From positions 1 to 64,000 of the forward strand of contig NZ_RCVR01000011.1 of NCBI RefSeq assembly GCF_016107305.1: 64,000 bases of DNA, given 5' to 3'. A model generated the notes under the pieces. That model was given only the letters and a program-made list of their open reading frames with translations, was not told where the DNA came from and did not search any database. The translations under genes were made by a program, and so were the position numbers. Below, one piece after another: positions 48,770-58,940 of this stretch (position 1 is the first letter of the stretch; the number at the start of each line of letters is the position of its first letter). The stretch comes from Roseomonas sp. KE2513 (GTDB taxonomy: Bacteria > Pseudomonadota > Alphaproteobacteria > Acetobacterales > Acetobacteraceae).

Positions 48770-49741
48770 ATGCTTCATCGTCGCACCCTTTCCGCCGGTC
48801 TCCTGGCGGCGCCGCTGATTGGTCGGGCCTGGGCACAGGAAGCCTTCCCGAGCCGCCCCGTCCGCCTCATGTGCGGCTACCTGCCGGGCGGCACGACCGA
48901 CATTATCTGCCGCATCGTGGCTGAGCGCCTGAGCGCCGTCTTCGGCACGAACGTCGTGGTCGAGAACCGCTCCGGCGCGTCCGGCCTCATCGCCGCCGAC
49001 GCGACGGCAAAGTCGCCGCCCGACGGCTACACCGTTTTCCAGAACTCGCTCGCCATGCACGCGATCATGCCGCAGCTTCCCGGCCAGATCATGCCGATCG
49101 ACACCAACCGCGACCTGCTGCCGCTGTCGAACGTGGCCGGCGTGTACAACACCCTCGTTGTCTCCGCCCGCAGCCCGGTGCGCAGCGTCGCCGAGCTGAT
49201 CGACCTGGCGAAGCGCCGCAGGAACGAGCTCACCTTCGGCTCAGCCGGCCTCGGCACCACGCACCACCTGGCGGGGGAGCTTTTCATGAAGCTCGCCGGG
49301 GTGGAGATGGTGCACGTGCCCTACCGGGGCGGCCCGGCCGCGATCCTCGACATCATCGGCGGCCGCTGCGACATGATGTTCGGCAACCTGCCGGAGTTGA
49401 TCGGCTACATGCGCGACGGCACGCTCCGCCCCCTCGCCTTCGGCTCCGCCCGCGTCAGCCCCCTCTTCCCGGATGTGCCGCTGATGTCCGCGACGCTGCC
49501 GGGCTTCACCTTCACCAACTGGTTCGGCTTGGCCGGACCTGTCGGCCTGCCGCAAGAGGTGCAGCGGGCCTGGAGCCGTGCCCTGCTCCAGGTGGCCAAG
49601 GACCCCGATCTCGACCGCCGCTTCACCGAGGCAGGAATTGAGAACCTCATCGGCACGCAGGAAGCCATCCGGGACAGGATCCGCGAGGATATCGGCTTCT
49701 GGGGCGAGTTGATCCGCAGTTCGGGCATCCGCGCGACCTGA
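48770..49741 (+). CDS. Tripartite tricarboxylate (Bug/TctC family) periplasmic receptor
   Basis: A 323-residue Bug receptor. The signal peptide is MLHRRTLSAGLLAAPLIGRA, cut near AWAQE; the mature part shows FPSRPVRLMCGYLPGGTTDI, TNVVVENRSGASGLIAADAT, PPDGYT and VEMVHVPYRGGPAAILDIIG. MCGY in place of the usual VPF is a mild variation. It stands alone 223 bases after the LysR gene and 199 before pyrB. No transport membrane subunits are visible. It could serve the preceding furoate-type operon, which already has an MFS transporter, but this is not shown. Confidence 0.93.
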   Translation: MLHRRTLSAGLLAAPLIGRAWAQEAFPSRPVRLMCGYLPGGTTDIICRIVAERLSAVFGTNVVVENRSGASGLIAADATAKSPPDGYTVFQNSLAMHAIMPQLPGQIMPIDTNRDLLPLSNVAGVYNTLVVSARSPVRSVAELIDLAKRRRNELTFGSAGLGTTHHLAGELFMKLAGVEMVHVPYRGGPAAILDIIGGRCDMMFGNLPELIGYMRDGTLRPLAFGSARVSPLFPDVPLMSATLPGFTFTNWFGLAGPVGLPQEVQRAWSRALLQVAKDPDLDRRFTEAGIENLIGTQEAIRDRIREDIGFWGELIRSSGIRAT

Positions 49742-49940
49742 AGGCCGCCACCAGCTTCGGCCCTGGCCGGAACGAGCGGTCCTTCACCTTCCCCGGGGCA
49801 TGACCAGAGGGCCATGCCGGGGGCGGCCCTGCTCCTGGCCCTGCCGGCGGCATCTTCCCCACCACCGCGCCCTCCCCTAAACAGCCTCGGAGGTCCCGCG
49901 CCGCCCGCCGAAGGACCGGCCCCCGCAGCCCAGAGGCCCC

Positions 49941-50882
49941 ATGCCCCTCTACCCGCACCGGCACCTCCTCGCGCTGCAAGGGCTGGAGCCGCCCTATATC
50001 GCGGAGCTGCTGGACCTCGCCGAGTCCTACGCCCTGCTGAACCGCGGCGGGAAAGCCCAGCGGGACCTGCTGCGCGGCCGCACCCTCATTAATCTCTTCT
50101 TCGAGGATAGCACCCGCACCCGAACAAGCTTTGAACTAGCCGGCAAGCGCCTTGGCGCTGATGTCATCAACATGTCTGTCAGCACGAGCAGCGTGAACAA
50201 GGGCGAGACGCTTCTCGACACCGCCGCCACGCTGAATGCAATGCAGACGGACCTGCTGGTCATCCGGCACTCCCAGTCCGGTGCCCCCGCTCTCCTCTCC
50301 CAGAAGGTCGATGCCGGCGTCATCAACGCGGGCGATGGCACGCACGAGCACCCGACCCAGGCCCTGCTGGATGCCCTCACCATCCGCCGCCGCAAGGGAA
50401 GGTTGGAGAACCTGACCGTCGCCATCTGCGGCGACGTGCTCCACAGCCGCGTCGCCCGGAGCAACATCCACCTCCTGCTGGCCATGAACTGCCGCGTCCG
50501 CATCGTCGGGCCGCCCACCCTCATCCCGGCGGAGGCGGAGTCGCTGGGCGTCGAGGTATTCCACGACATGCGCGCCGGCCTGAAGGACGCGGACGTCGTC
50601 ATGATGCTGCGGCTCCAGAAAGAGCGCATGCAGGGCGGCCTCGTCCCCTCCGCGCGCGAGTTCTTCCGCTTCTACGGGCTGGACGCTGCGAAGCTCCGCC
50701 TCGCGAAGCCGGACGCCATTGTCATGCATCCAGGCCCGATGAACCGCGGCGTGGAGATCGACAGCGCCATCGCCGACGACCCCGCCCGCAGCGTGATCGG
50801 GGAGCAGGTGGAGATGGGCGTCGCCGTCCGCATGGCCGTGCTCGATATCCTCTCCCAGAACCAGCGGCGGAACGCCCGATGA
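49941..50882 (+). CDS. pyrB: Aspartate carbamoyltransferase catalytic subunit
   Basis: A 313-residue ATCase. The carbamoyl-phosphate loop is [20 protein letters not shown], the 80s loop [18 protein letters not shown], and the aspartate-site motifs [16 protein letters not shown] and [10 protein letters not shown] are intact. There is no pyrI gene; instead the stop overlaps a dihydroorotase-like gene by 4 bases. ATCases of this class associate with an active or inactive PyrC-like partner. It starts the pyrimidine steps of de novo UMP synthesis. Confidence 0.97.
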   Translation: MPLYPHRHLLALQGLEPPYIAELLDLAESYALLNRGGKAQRDLLRGRTLINLFFEDSTRTRTSFELAGKRLGADVINMSVSTSSVNKGETLLDTAATLNAMQTDLLVIRHSQSGAPALLSQKVDAGVINAGDGTHEHPTQALLDALTIRRRKGRLENLTVAICGDVLHSRVARSNIHLLLAMNCRVRIVGPPTLIPAEAESLGVEVFHDMRAGLKDADVVMMLRLQKERMQGGLVPSAREFFRFYGLDAAKLRLAKPDAIVMHPGPMNRGVEIDSAIADDPARSVIGEQVEMGVAVRMAVLDILSQNQRRNAR

Positions 50883-52159
50883 GCCCCGGCACCAGCACGG
50901 TTTTCCGCAACGCCCGCCTCCTCTGCCCCGCCACGGGCCGCGACGCCGCCGGCAGCCTGCTGGTCGAGGGCGGCCGCATCGTCTCCCTCGATGGAACCGG
51001 CGCTCCCGAGGGCGCCGAGGTCATCGACTGCGGCGGCGCCATCCTCGCTCCCGGCCTCATCGACATCCGTGCCTCCCTTGGGGAGCCCGGCCACGAGCAC
51101 CGCGAGACCATCGAGAGTGCGGCGGAAGCGGCGGCGGCCGGCGGCATCACCACCCTCTGTGCCCTGCCAGACAGCACCCCTGCGCTCGACGACCCCGCCC
51201 TGGTGGGCTTCATCCTCCGCCGCGGCGAGTCCACCGGCAGCCTCACCATCCTCCCGTACGGCGCCGCCACGCGCGGCTGCCTGGGCACGGAGCTCACCGA
51301 GTTCGGCCTGCTGAGCGAGGCTGGCGCCATTGCCTTTACGGACGGCGCGCGGGCCATCGAGAGCGCCCGCACCATGCGCCTCGCCCTTTCCTACGCCCGC
51401 GCCTTCGGCAGCTTCATCGTCCAGCACCCGGAGGAGCCCTCCCTCTCCCGTAACGCCGCCGCCACCGAGGGCGAGATGGCGACCCGCATGGGCCTTCCCT
51501 CCGCCCCAGCCGCCGCCGAGGCCATGATGGTCGCCCGCGACATCGCCCTCGCTCGCCTCACCCGCGGCCATGTCCACTTCGCTCATGTTTCAACCGCGGC
51601 GGCGCTGGACCTCATCCGGGCCGCAAAGGAGGAGGGCCTGCGCGTCACCTGCGACACGGCGCCCCCCTATTTCGACCTCAACGAGACGGCGATCGGCGAC
51701 TTCCGCACCTATGCAAAGCTCTCCCCGCCGCTTCGCCGCGAGGAGGATCGCCGCGCCGTCGTCGCGGCTCTGGCCGACGGCACGATCGACGCCATCGCCT
51801 CCGACCACCAGCCGCGCGACGCCGACGACAAGCGCGTGCCCTTCGCCCAGGCCGAGCCTGGCGGCGCGGGGCTGGCCACCCTTCTCGGCGTCACCCTCGC
51901 CCGCCACCACGCCGGCGACCTGCCGCTGATGCGCTCCCTCGAACTCCTGACCGCCGCCCCCGCGAAGCTCCTCGACCTCGAATCCGGCCGCCTCGCCCCG
52001 GGCGCCCCGGCGGACCTCGTCCTCATCGACCTCGACCGAGCCTGGAAGGTCGAGGCCGGTCGCTTGCCGGGCAAAGCCCAGAACTCCCCCTTCGACGGCC
52101 GCGCCCTGGAAGGCCGTGTCCTCGGCACCTGGAAGGCGGGAGCGCGCGTCCACGGATGA
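50879..52159 (+). CDS. pyrC: Dihydroorotase-like protein, probably non-catalytic (PyrX-type partner of ATCase)
   Basis: A 426-residue amidohydrolase-fold protein with the dihydroorotase layout. The first metal motif, normally DxHxH, reads [20 protein letters not shown] and lacks both histidines. The histidine after the carboxylated-lysine region is also missing ([14 protein letters not shown] in place of the usual TPHHL), and the last motif is SDHQPRD rather than TDHAPH. Fold marks such as [16 protein letters not shown] are kept. Similar inactive PyrC homologues hold together ATCase in Pseudomonas and relatives. An active dihydroorotase should lie elsewhere in the genome. The start overlaps the pyrB stop. 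Confidence 0.88.
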   Translation: MSPGTSTVFRNARLLCPATGRDAAGSLLVEGGRIVSLDGTGAPEGAEVIDCGGAILAPGLIDIRASLGEPGHEHRETIESAAEAAAAGGITTLCALPDSTPALDDPALVGFILRRGESTGSLTILPYGAATRGCLGTELTEFGLLSEAGAIAFTDGARAIESARTMRLALSYARAFGSFIVQHPEEPSLSRNAAATEGEMATRMGLPSAPAAAEAMMVARDIALARLTRGHVHFAHVSTAAALDLIRAAKEEGLRVTCDTAPPYFDLNETAIGDFRTYAKLSPPLRREEDRRAVVAALADGTIDAIASDHQPRDADDKRVPFAQAEPGGAGLATLLGVTLARHHAGDLPLMRSLELLTAAPAKLLDLESGRLAPGAPADLVLIDLDRAWKVEAGRLPGKAQNSPFDGRALEGRVLGTWKAGARVHG

Positions 52160-52773
52160 CCCCCTACACAGCCGCCACCATCAGCATGGCCATGCTCGCC
52201 GCCGCTTTCGTCGCGGGCTTTCTCCTTGGCTCCATCCCCTTCGGTCTGATCCTCACCCGTGCGGCGGGGCTCGGTGATATCCGCGCCATCGGCTCCGGTA
52301 ACATCGGCGCCACGAACGTTCTCCGCACGGGCAACAAGAAACTTGCCGCCGCCACCCTTGCACTCGATTTCCTCAAGGGCGCCGCCGCCGTCTGGATCGT
52401 CGCCGCGGCCATTGGCCCAGGTGCGGCCGGCCTCGCGGCCGTCGGGGCCGTGCTCGGCCACTGTCATCCGCCCTGGCTCCGCTTCCGCGGCGGCAAGGGG
52501 GTTGCCACGGCCCTCGGCGTCTTCCTCGGCCTTGCCTGGCCCGTTTTCCTCGCCGCAGCCCTCACCTGGCTCGCCATGGCGAAGCTCGTGAAGATCTCCT
52601 CCGCCAGTGCCCTCACCGGCCTCGCGGTCGCAGTGGTCGTCGCGGCCTTCTGGGGCGGCTGGGCCCTCTTCTGGCCGGTGGCCCTCATCACCGCCTATGT
52701 CTATGCGCGCCACCACGCGAATATCCGCCGCCTGATCGCCGGCATGGAGCCCCGGATCGGCCAGGGGAAGTGA
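52156..52773 (+). CDS. plsY: Glycerol-3-phosphate acyltransferase PlsY
   Basis: A 205-residue inner-membrane acyltransferase that uses acyl-phosphate to acylate glycerol-3-phosphate, the first step of phospholipid synthesis. The three conserved motifs are GSIPFGLILTRA, GSGNIGATNVLRTGNKK and LRFRGGKGVATALGV, with several hydrophobic helices between. An N-terminal extension ([13 protein letters not shown]) precedes the usual start; an internal ATG at 52186 or 52192 could be used instead. It overlaps the preceding gene by 4 bases and the following dprA by 4. Confidence 0.96.
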   Translation: MTPYTAATISMAMLAAAFVAGFLLGSIPFGLILTRAAGLGDIRAIGSGNIGATNVLRTGNKKLAAATLALDFLKGAAAVWIVAAAIGPGAAGLAAVGAVLGHCHPPWLRFRGGKGVATALGVFLGLAWPVFLAAALTWLAMAKLVKISSASALTGLAVAVVVAAFWGGWALFWPVALITAYVYARHHANIRRLIAGMEPRIGQGK

Positions 52774-53918
52774 CCCCCGGAAGTGACGCCCCGTCCATGA
52801 CCCCGGCCGAGTCCCTCGCCCGCCTGCGCCTTGCCCGCACCGAGGGGATCGGCCCGCAGAACTTCCGCCGCCTGCTGGTCCAGCACGGCAGCCCTGTCGC
52901 CGCCCTGCGCGCCCTTGCTGCCGATCCCTCTCGCCGCTTCGCTCCTCCCAGCCTTGGCGCGGTCGAGCGCGAGTACGACGCCGTCCTCGAACTCGGCGGC
53001 GCCTGGCTGCACCTGGGCACCCCGGCCTACCCGCCCCTCCTCGCGCAGTTGGAGGACGCCCCGCCGGTCCTCGCCGCCCTCGGCAACCTCGCCCTCCTCC
53101 CCACCCGGCAGGTCGCGCTCGTCGGTGCCCGCAACGCCTCGGCCGCCGGGCGGCGCATCGCGGAGGACATAGCGGAGGCGCTCGCGGAGGCCGGCGTCAC
53201 CGTCACTTCGGGCCTTGCCCGCGGCATCGACGCCACCGCGCACGAGGGCGCGCTCCGCTATCGCCGCACCATCGCCGCCGTCGCTGGCGGGCTCGACATC
53301 GCCTACCCGCCTGAGAACCGTGACCTGCAGGACCGCATCGCCGAGGGCGGCCTCCTCCTCGCCGAGGCCCCGCTGGGCACCGCCCCGCTCGCCCGCCATT
53401 TCCCCCGGCGCAACCGGATCGTCGCGGGCCTTTCGCTCGGCGTCGTGGTGGTGGAGGCCGCGCCGCGCTCCGGCACGCTGATCACCGCCCGGATGGGCGC
53501 GGAGGCGGGGCGGGAGATCTACGCCGTCCCCGGCTCTCCGCTCGATCCCCGCTGCCGCGGCTCGAACGACCTTCTCCGCCAGGGCGCCCACTTCTGCGAG
53601 ACGGCCGCCGACATCCTGGAGACCCTGCCCGCGACCGCCGAGGCGGTGCCGGTCTTCACCCCGCCCAGCGGCCGGCAGGCGCCGCGCGCCCCCTCGCGTG
53701 TGCCCGCGCCACGCGAGGAAGGCGCTCCCTCCGACCTCCTCTCGCTGATCGGCCAAACACCCGTCACGGTTGACGAGGTGCTTCGCCGCTGCCACCTAAC
53801 CGCGTCAACCGCCCGCGCCGCGCTTCTCGAACTGGAGCTGGAGGGCCTGATCGAAGCGCTTCCCGGAAACCGCGTCGTGCGTTCCGGCATTCAGCGCGCA
53901 GATGAACCGGAGGCCTGA
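52770..53918 (+). CDS. dprA: DNA-processing protein DprA (Smf)
   Basis: A 382-residue protein that loads RecA onto incoming single-stranded DNA during transformation. N-terminal SAM-like helices (LRLARTEGIGPQNFRRLL), a Rossmann-type core (VALVGARNASAAGRRIAEDI, SGLARGIDATAHEGAL, PRRNRIVAGLSLGVVVVEA, SGTLITARMGAEAGREIYAV) and a C-terminal winged helix (PVTVDEVLRRCHLTAST) are all present. The GTG at 52770 overlaps the plsY stop as GTGA and has AGGGGA upstream; an ATG at 52797 has no ribosome site. A complete gene does not prove competence. Confidence 0.96.
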   Translation: MTPGSDAPSMTPAESLARLRLARTEGIGPQNFRRLLVQHGSPVAALRALAADPSRRFAPPSLGAVEREYDAVLELGGAWLHLGTPAYPPLLAQLEDAPPVLAALGNLALLPTRQVALVGARNASAAGRRIAEDIAEALAEAGVTVTSGLARGIDATAHEGALRYRRTIAAVAGGLDIAYPPENRDLQDRIAEGGLLLAEAPLGTAPLARHFPRRNRIVAGLSLGVVVVEAAPRSGTLITARMGAEAGREIYAVPGSPLDPRCRGSNDLLRQGAHFCETAADILETLPATAEAVPVFTPPSGRQAPRAPSRVPAPREEGAPSDLLSLIGQTPVTVDEVLRRCHLTASTARAALLELELEGLIEALPGNRVVRSGIQRADEPEA

Positions 53919-53941
53919 GCGCCCCAAATGACTGACGCCCA

Positions 53942-56683
53942 ATGACCGATGTCGTCGTCGTCGAATCGCCCGCCAAGGCGAAGACCATCAACAAGTACCT
54001 GGGCGACGGCTACACCGTCCTGGCCTCCTTCGGCCATGTCCGCGACCTCCCTCCCAAGGACGGCTCCGTCCGTCCGGAGGAGGACTTCGCGATGGACTGG
54101 TCCTCGGAAGAGCGGGGCGAGAAGCAGGTCCGCGAGATCGCCCAGGCCCTGAAGGCCGGCCACTCCAAGCGCCTCTATCTCGCCACCGACCCCGACCGGG
54201 AGGGCGAGGCCATCTCCTGGCACGTGCGCCAGATGCTCGAGGGCCGCCGCGCCCTGAAGGGCATCGAGGTCCACCGCATCACCTTCAACGAGATTACCAA
54301 GCGCGCCATCCAGCACGCGATCGAGCACCCGCGCGACCTCGACGTCCCGCTCATCGACGCCTATCTCGCCCGCCGCGCGCTCGACTACCTCGTCGGCTTC
54401 ACCCTCTCCCCCGTCCTCTGGCGCAAGCTGCCGGGCAGCCGCTCCGCCGGCCGCGTTCAGTCGGTCGCGCTCCGCCTCATCACCGACCGAGAGGCGGAGA
54501 TCGAGGTCTTCAAGCCGCGCGAGTACTGGTCGATCGAGGCCGCCTTCCGCACCCCGACCGGCGCCCCTTTCACCGCCCGCCTGACTCACCTCGACGGCAA
54601 GCGCCTCGACCAGTTCGACCTTCCGGACGAAGCGACGGCCACCCGCGCGAAGGGGACTGTCGAGGCCGGTAGCTTCACCGTCTCGGCCGTCGAGAAGAAG
54701 CGCACTCGCCGCAACCCGCCGCCGCCCTTCACCACCTCTACCCTCCAGCAGGAGAGCAGCCGCAAGCTCGGCTTCGGCGCCCAGGCGACCATGCGCCTCG
54801 CCCAGCAGCTCTATGAGGGCGTGGATATCGGCGGCGAGACCGTCGGCCTCATTACCTATATGCGAACCGACGGCGTGCAGATGTCGCGCGAGGCCATCGG
54901 CGAGATCCGCGAGCACGTGAAGTCCGCCTTCGGCGACCCCTACCTGCCCTCCGCCGCCCGGGAATACGCGACGAAGGCGAAGAACGCCCAGGAGGCTCAC
55001 GAGGCCATCCGCCCAACCGACGTGCGGCGCACGCCAGGGGACGTCGCGCGCTATCTGAACCCCGAGCAGCGCCGCCTCTACGACCTCGTCTGGAAGCGCG
55101 CCGTCGCCTCCCAGATGCAGTCGGCCGAGATGGACCAGACGGCGGTCGACATCGACGACAAGGCCGGCAAGGCACGCCTGCGCGCCACCGGCCAGGTCAT
55201 CGCCTTCGACGGCTACCTCAAGCTCTACCGCGAGGACATCGACGACCCCAAGCAGGCCGCCGATGACGAGAACCGCACCCTTCCCCCCATTGCCCAGGGC
55301 GAGGAGCCGAAGCGTGACACTGTCACTGCTTCACAGCACTTCACCCAACCCCCGCCCCGCTACTCCGAGGCGTCGCTGGTGAAGAAGATGGAGGAGCTCG
55401 GCATCGGCCGCCCCTCCACCTACGCCTCCATCCTGCAGACCCTGCAGGACCGCGAGTACGTCCGCCTCGACCAGCGCCGTTTCGTGCCCGAGGACCGCGG
55501 CCGCCTCGTCACCGCCTTCCTCGTCTCCTTCTTCGAGCGCTACGTCGACACGAACTTCACGGCGGCGCTGGAGGAGAAGCTCGACGACATCTCCGGCGGC
55601 CGCGCCGACTGGCGCCAGGTCATGCGCGACTTCTGGGACCAGTTCCGCGCCGCCGTGGACGCCACGAAGGATCTCAAGATCAGCGACGTCATCGACGCGC
55701 TGGACGAGGATCTCGGCCCCCATTTCTTCCCGGCCAAGGAGGGCGGCACCGACCCCCGCGCCTGCCCGAACTGCATCAACGAGCACCGGATGGGCGGCCG
55801 CCTGGGCTTGCGCCTTGGCCGCACCGGCGCCTTCATCGGCTGCTCGAACTATCCGGAATGCCGATACACCCGCCCCCTCGTCGTCCCCACCGGCGACAGC
55901 GAGGACAGCGGCAACGAGGGCCCGCGCGCCATTGGCACCGACCCCGATTCGGGCCAGGAGATTTCGCTGCGCCGCGGCCCTTACGGCCTCTACGTCCAAC
56001 TCGGCGAGCCCGGCACCGACGCCAAGGGCAAGCCGACGAAACCAAGGCGCGCTTCCCTCCCCCGCGGCATGGACCCGGAGACGCTGACGCTCGACCGCGC
56101 CATCACCCTCCTGAACATGCCCCGTATCATCGGCCTGCACCCGGAAACGGGCGAGGAGATCACCGCCAATCTCGGCCGCTTCGGCCCCTATCTGAAGATG
56201 GGCGCCCTCTCGCAGAGCGTGCAGGCGGACGACGACATCCTCTCGCTCGGCATGAACCGCGCGATGGAGCTGCTGGCCAACGCCAAGCCGCGCGGCATCC
56301 TTCTCGGCAACCACCCGAAGGACAGCGCCCCGGTGGAGGTGAAACGCGGCCGCTTCGGCCCCTATGCCCAGCATGGCACCACCGTCGCCTCCCTGCCGCG
56401 CGGCGTGCAGATGGAGGACTTCACCCTCGATCAGGCCGTCGCCCTGCTCGCGGAGAAGGGCAAGCCCCTTCCCCCGAAGAAGGGCGCGGGCGGCCGCAAG
56501 GCCCCGGCGAAGAAGGCGGCCAAGCCCAAGGAGGCGGCGGCCGAGGCAGCCCCCGCCGCGAAGGCTCCAGCCAAGGCCGCGCCGAAGCCCGCCGCGAAGA
56601 AGGCGCCCATGAAGGGGACGGCCAAGAAGCCGGTTGCCGGTAAGGCCGCGCCGAAGAAGGCTGCGGCCAAGGGCGGCGCCTGA
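53942..56683 (+). CDS. topA: DNA topoisomerase I
   Basis: A 913-residue type IA topoisomerase that relaxes negative supercoils. The TOPRIM domain begins TDVVVVESPAKAKTINKYLG and includes YLATDPDREGEAISWHV; the catalytic tyrosine is Tyr306 in GLITYMRTDG. A four-cysteine zinc finger lies at about residues 605-640 (CPNC ... GCSNYPEC), followed by repeats of the TopA C-terminal type (GRFGPYLKMG, GRFGPYAQHG). The last 70 residues are a lysine/alanine/proline tail, common in this group and probably DNA-binding. It follows dprA by 23 bases. Confidence 0.98.
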   Translation: MTDVVVVESPAKAKTINKYLGDGYTVLASFGHVRDLPPKDGSVRPEEDFAMDWSSEERGEKQVREIAQALKAGHSKRLYLATDPDREGEAISWHVRQMLEGRRALKGIEVHRITFNEITKRAIQHAIEHPRDLDVPLIDAYLARRALDYLVGFTLSPVLWRKLPGSRSAGRVQSVALRLITDREAEIEVFKPREYWSIEAAFRTPTGAPFTARLTHLDGKRLDQFDLPDEATATRAKGTVEAGSFTVSAVEKKRTRRNPPPPFTTSTLQQESSRKLGFGAQATMRLAQQLYEGVDIGGETVGLITYMRTDGVQMSREAIGEIREHVKSAFGDPYLPSAAREYATKAKNAQEAHEAIRPTDVRRTPGDVARYLNPEQRRLYDLVWKRAVASQMQSAEMDQTAVDIDDKAGKARLRATGQVIAFDGYLKLYREDIDDPKQAADDENRTLPPIAQGEEPKRDTVTASQHFTQPPPRYSEASLVKKMEELGIGRPSTYASILQTLQDREYVRLDQRRFVPEDRGRLVTAFLVSFFERYVDTNFTAALEEKLDDISGGRADWRQVMRDFWDQFRAAVDATKDLKISDVIDALDEDLGPHFFPAKEGGTDPRACPNCINEHRMGGRLGLRLGRTGAFIGCSNYPECRYTRPLVVPTGDSEDSGNEGPRAIGTDPDSGQEISLRRGPYGLYVQLGEPGTDAKGKPTKPRRASLPRGMDPETLTLDRAITLLNMPRIIGLHPETGEEITANLGRFGPYLKMGALSQSVQADDDILSLGMNRAMELLANAKPRGILLGNHPKDSAPVEVKRGRFGPYAQHGTTVASLPRGVQMEDFTLDQAVALLAEKGKPLPPKKGAGGRKAPAKKAAKPKEAAAEAAPAAKAPAKAAPKPAAKKAPMKGTAKKPVAGKAAPKKAAAKGGA

Positions 56684-56684
56684 C

Positions 56685-58940
56685 ATGGCGGCGCCCCCCG
56701 AGAAACCGGAGCCGGAGAGCGCCCCGAACCCCCTCCCAAACCGTGAAGCGCTTCTCGCCTATCTCCGCGCCGCGCCCGGCCGCGTGGGCAAGACCGAGAT
56801 CAGCCGGCATTTCGGCCTCACCAGCGACCAGCGGCCGGCGCTGCGCGAGCTGATGGCAAGCCTGAAGGACGAGGGCCGCATCGCCCCCGTCGGCCGCCGC
56901 ACGATCCGCCACAGCGCCACCCTGCCCGACATGGCCGCGCTGGAGGTCATCGGAACCGACCCCGACGGCGACCCCATCGCCCGCCCCATCAACTGGGAGG
57001 GCGCGGAGAAGCCGGTCGTCTACATGCGCCCCGAGCGCAGCGGCCAGCCCGCCCTGGCCCCGGGGGACCGGGTTCTGGCCCGCATTACCCGGATCGGCGG
57101 CAACAAGTACGAGGGCCGCACCTTCAAGCGCATCGGCACCGGCACGCCCTCGCGCGTGCTGGGCATCTACACGAACGGCATGGTCGAGCCCGTGGACCGC
57201 CGCTCCCGCGCGAATTGGATCATCCCCGCCGGCGAGGCGAACGGCGCGCAGGAGGGCGAGCTGGTGCAGGCCGAGCCCATCCCCGGCGCCGGGCGCGAGC
57301 GCCTGATGGGCCCCCGCCCCGCCCGCATCGTCGAGCGCCTGGGCTCCATGGACGACCCGCGCGGCGTCTCCCGCCTCTGCATCGCCGCCCACGGCATCCC
57401 CGACGAGTTCCTGGACGAGGTCATCCAGGCCGCCGCCCGCGCCGAGGCAACCCCGCTCGGAAAGCGAGACGACCTCCGCGACATCCCCCTCGTCACCATC
57501 GATGGCGAGGACGCCCGCGACTTCGACGACGCCGTCTTCGCGGAGCCCCGCGAGGGCGGCTGGCGCATCCTCGTCGCCATCGCCGACGTCGCCCACTACG
57601 TCCGCCCGAACGCCCCCCTTGACCGGGAAGCGAAGCACCGCGGCAACTCCGTCTACTTTCCGGACCACGTCGTGCCGATGCTGCCCGAGGCCCTCTCCAA
57701 CGGCTGGTGCAGCCTCAAGCCCGATGAGGACCGCGGCTGCCTCTACGTCGAGATGCTCTTCGACTCCGGCGGCACGAAGACGTCGCACCGCTTCGGCCGC
57801 GCCCTCATGCGCTCCGCCGCGCGCCTCACCTACGAAAAGGTCCAGGCCGCCCGCGACGCCGGCGAGGATGCCGGCTTAGCGGAGGGCCACATCGCCCGCC
57901 TCTACGGCGCCTTTGAGGCCCTGCTCGCCGCCCGGCTGCGCCGCGGCACGCTCGACCTCGACCTACCTGAGCGCCGAGTCGTTCTCGATGCGAGCGGCAA
58001 GGTCCTCTCCATCGCCCCGCGCGCCCGCCTCGACAGCCACCGGCTGATCGAGGAGTTCATGATTGCCGCCAATGTTTGCGCGGCGGAGGAGCTTGAGCGC
58101 CTCCACCTCCCGCCCATGTACCGCATCCACGACCGGCCCTCGGACGAGAAGATGGAGACGCTGCGCTCCTTCCTCTCCGGCCTAGGCATCTCGCTGCCGG
58201 CCTCGAACGCGGTGAAGCCGCGCGATTTCGCCCATATCTTGGAGACGATGCAGGAGCGGCCCGAATCGCGCCTGGTGAGCGAGACGATCCTCCGCGGCCA
58301 GTCCCAGGCCGAGTACAACCCGGAGAATATCGGCCATTTCGGCCTTGCCCTGCCGCGCTACGCGCACTTCACCAGCCCAATCCGCCGCTACGCCGACCTG
58401 CTGGTCCACCGCGCCCTCATCCGCGGCCTGCATCTCGGCGAGGACGGCCTGACTGACGCCGAGATCGGCACCATGGCTGAAACCGGCGAGCACATCACCA
58501 AGACCGAGCGCCGCGCGGCGCTGGCCGAACGCGACGCCGTGGACCGCTACCTCGCGGCCTACATGGCCGATCGTGTCGGCGCGGACTTCCCGGCACGCGT
58601 TTCGGGGGTGACACGCTTCGGCCTCTTCGTGACACTGGAGGAGAACGGCGCCAGCGGAATCGTCCCGATGGCGGCCCTGCCGGACGACCAATGGTTCCAC
58701 GAGGAAGCGGCGATGCGCCTGATCGGCCGCCGCACGGGTCTGACCTTCACCCTGGGCCAGGAGGTCGAGGTGCGGCTGTCCGAGGCCGTGCCCCGCACTG
58801 GGAGCCTCACCTTCCAGCTTCTCCAGGGCACGCCTCAGGCAGCGCCGCGCAAGGCGGGCGGCACACCGCCGCGCGGCCGCCAGAAGATTACCGCCCGCAA
58901 GGGGAAGCAGGGCCGCGGCGCCGCCCCACGGGCGCGCTGA
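56685..58940 (+). CDS. rnr: Ribonuclease R
   Basis: A 751-residue 3'-5' exoribonuclease that degrades structured RNA. An N-terminal winged helix (LLAYLRAAPGRVGKTEISRH) and cold-shock-like domains precede the RNB catalytic domain, whose aspartates are in DGEDARDFDDAVFAE; the block YAHFTSPIRRYADLLVHRAL is its end. The C-terminal S1 domain (FPARVSGVTRFGLFVTLEEN) is followed by a short basic tail. The ATG at 56685 starts one base after the topA stop, so expression is coupled. Confidence 0.97.
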   Translation: MAAPPEKPEPESAPNPLPNREALLAYLRAAPGRVGKTEISRHFGLTSDQRPALRELMASLKDEGRIAPVGRRTIRHSATLPDMAALEVIGTDPDGDPIARPINWEGAEKPVVYMRPERSGQPALAPGDRVLARITRIGGNKYEGRTFKRIGTGTPSRVLGIYTNGMVEPVDRRSRANWIIPAGEANGAQEGELVQAEPIPGAGRERLMGPRPARIVERLGSMDDPRGVSRLCIAAHGIPDEFLDEVIQAAARAEATPLGKRDDLRDIPLVTIDGEDARDFDDAVFAEPREGGWRILVAIADVAHYVRPNAPLDREAKHRGNSVYFPDHVVPMLPEALSNGWCSLKPDEDRGCLYVEMLFDSGGTKTSHRFGRALMRSAARLTYEKVQAARDAGEDAGLAEGHIARLYGAFEALLAARLRRGTLDLDLPERRVVLDASGKVLSIAPRARLDSHRLIEEFMIAANVCAAEELERLHLPPMYRIHDRPSDEKMETLRSFLSGLGISLPASNAVKPRDFAHILETMQERPESRLVSETILRGQSQAEYNPENIGHFGLALPRYAHFTSPIRRYADLLVHRALIRGLHLGEDGLTDAEIGTMAETGEHITKTERRAALAERDAVDRYLAAYMADRVGADFPARVSGVTRFGLFVTLEENGASGIVPMAALPDDQWFHEEAAMRLIGRRTGLTFTLGQEVEVRLSEAVPRTGSLTFQLLQGTPQAAPRKAGGTPPRGRQKITARKGKQGRGAAPRAR

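Noticed and set aside
49756-49771. Hairpin after the Bug receptor gene (TTCGGCC/GGCCGGA)
   Set aside because: Short, no T-run and common by chance at this GC content; not strong enough to call a terminator.
55331-57788. Long minus-strand open frames opposite topA and rnr
   Set aside because: Low-complexity composition and no motifs; both are antisense to essential genes with complete domains.
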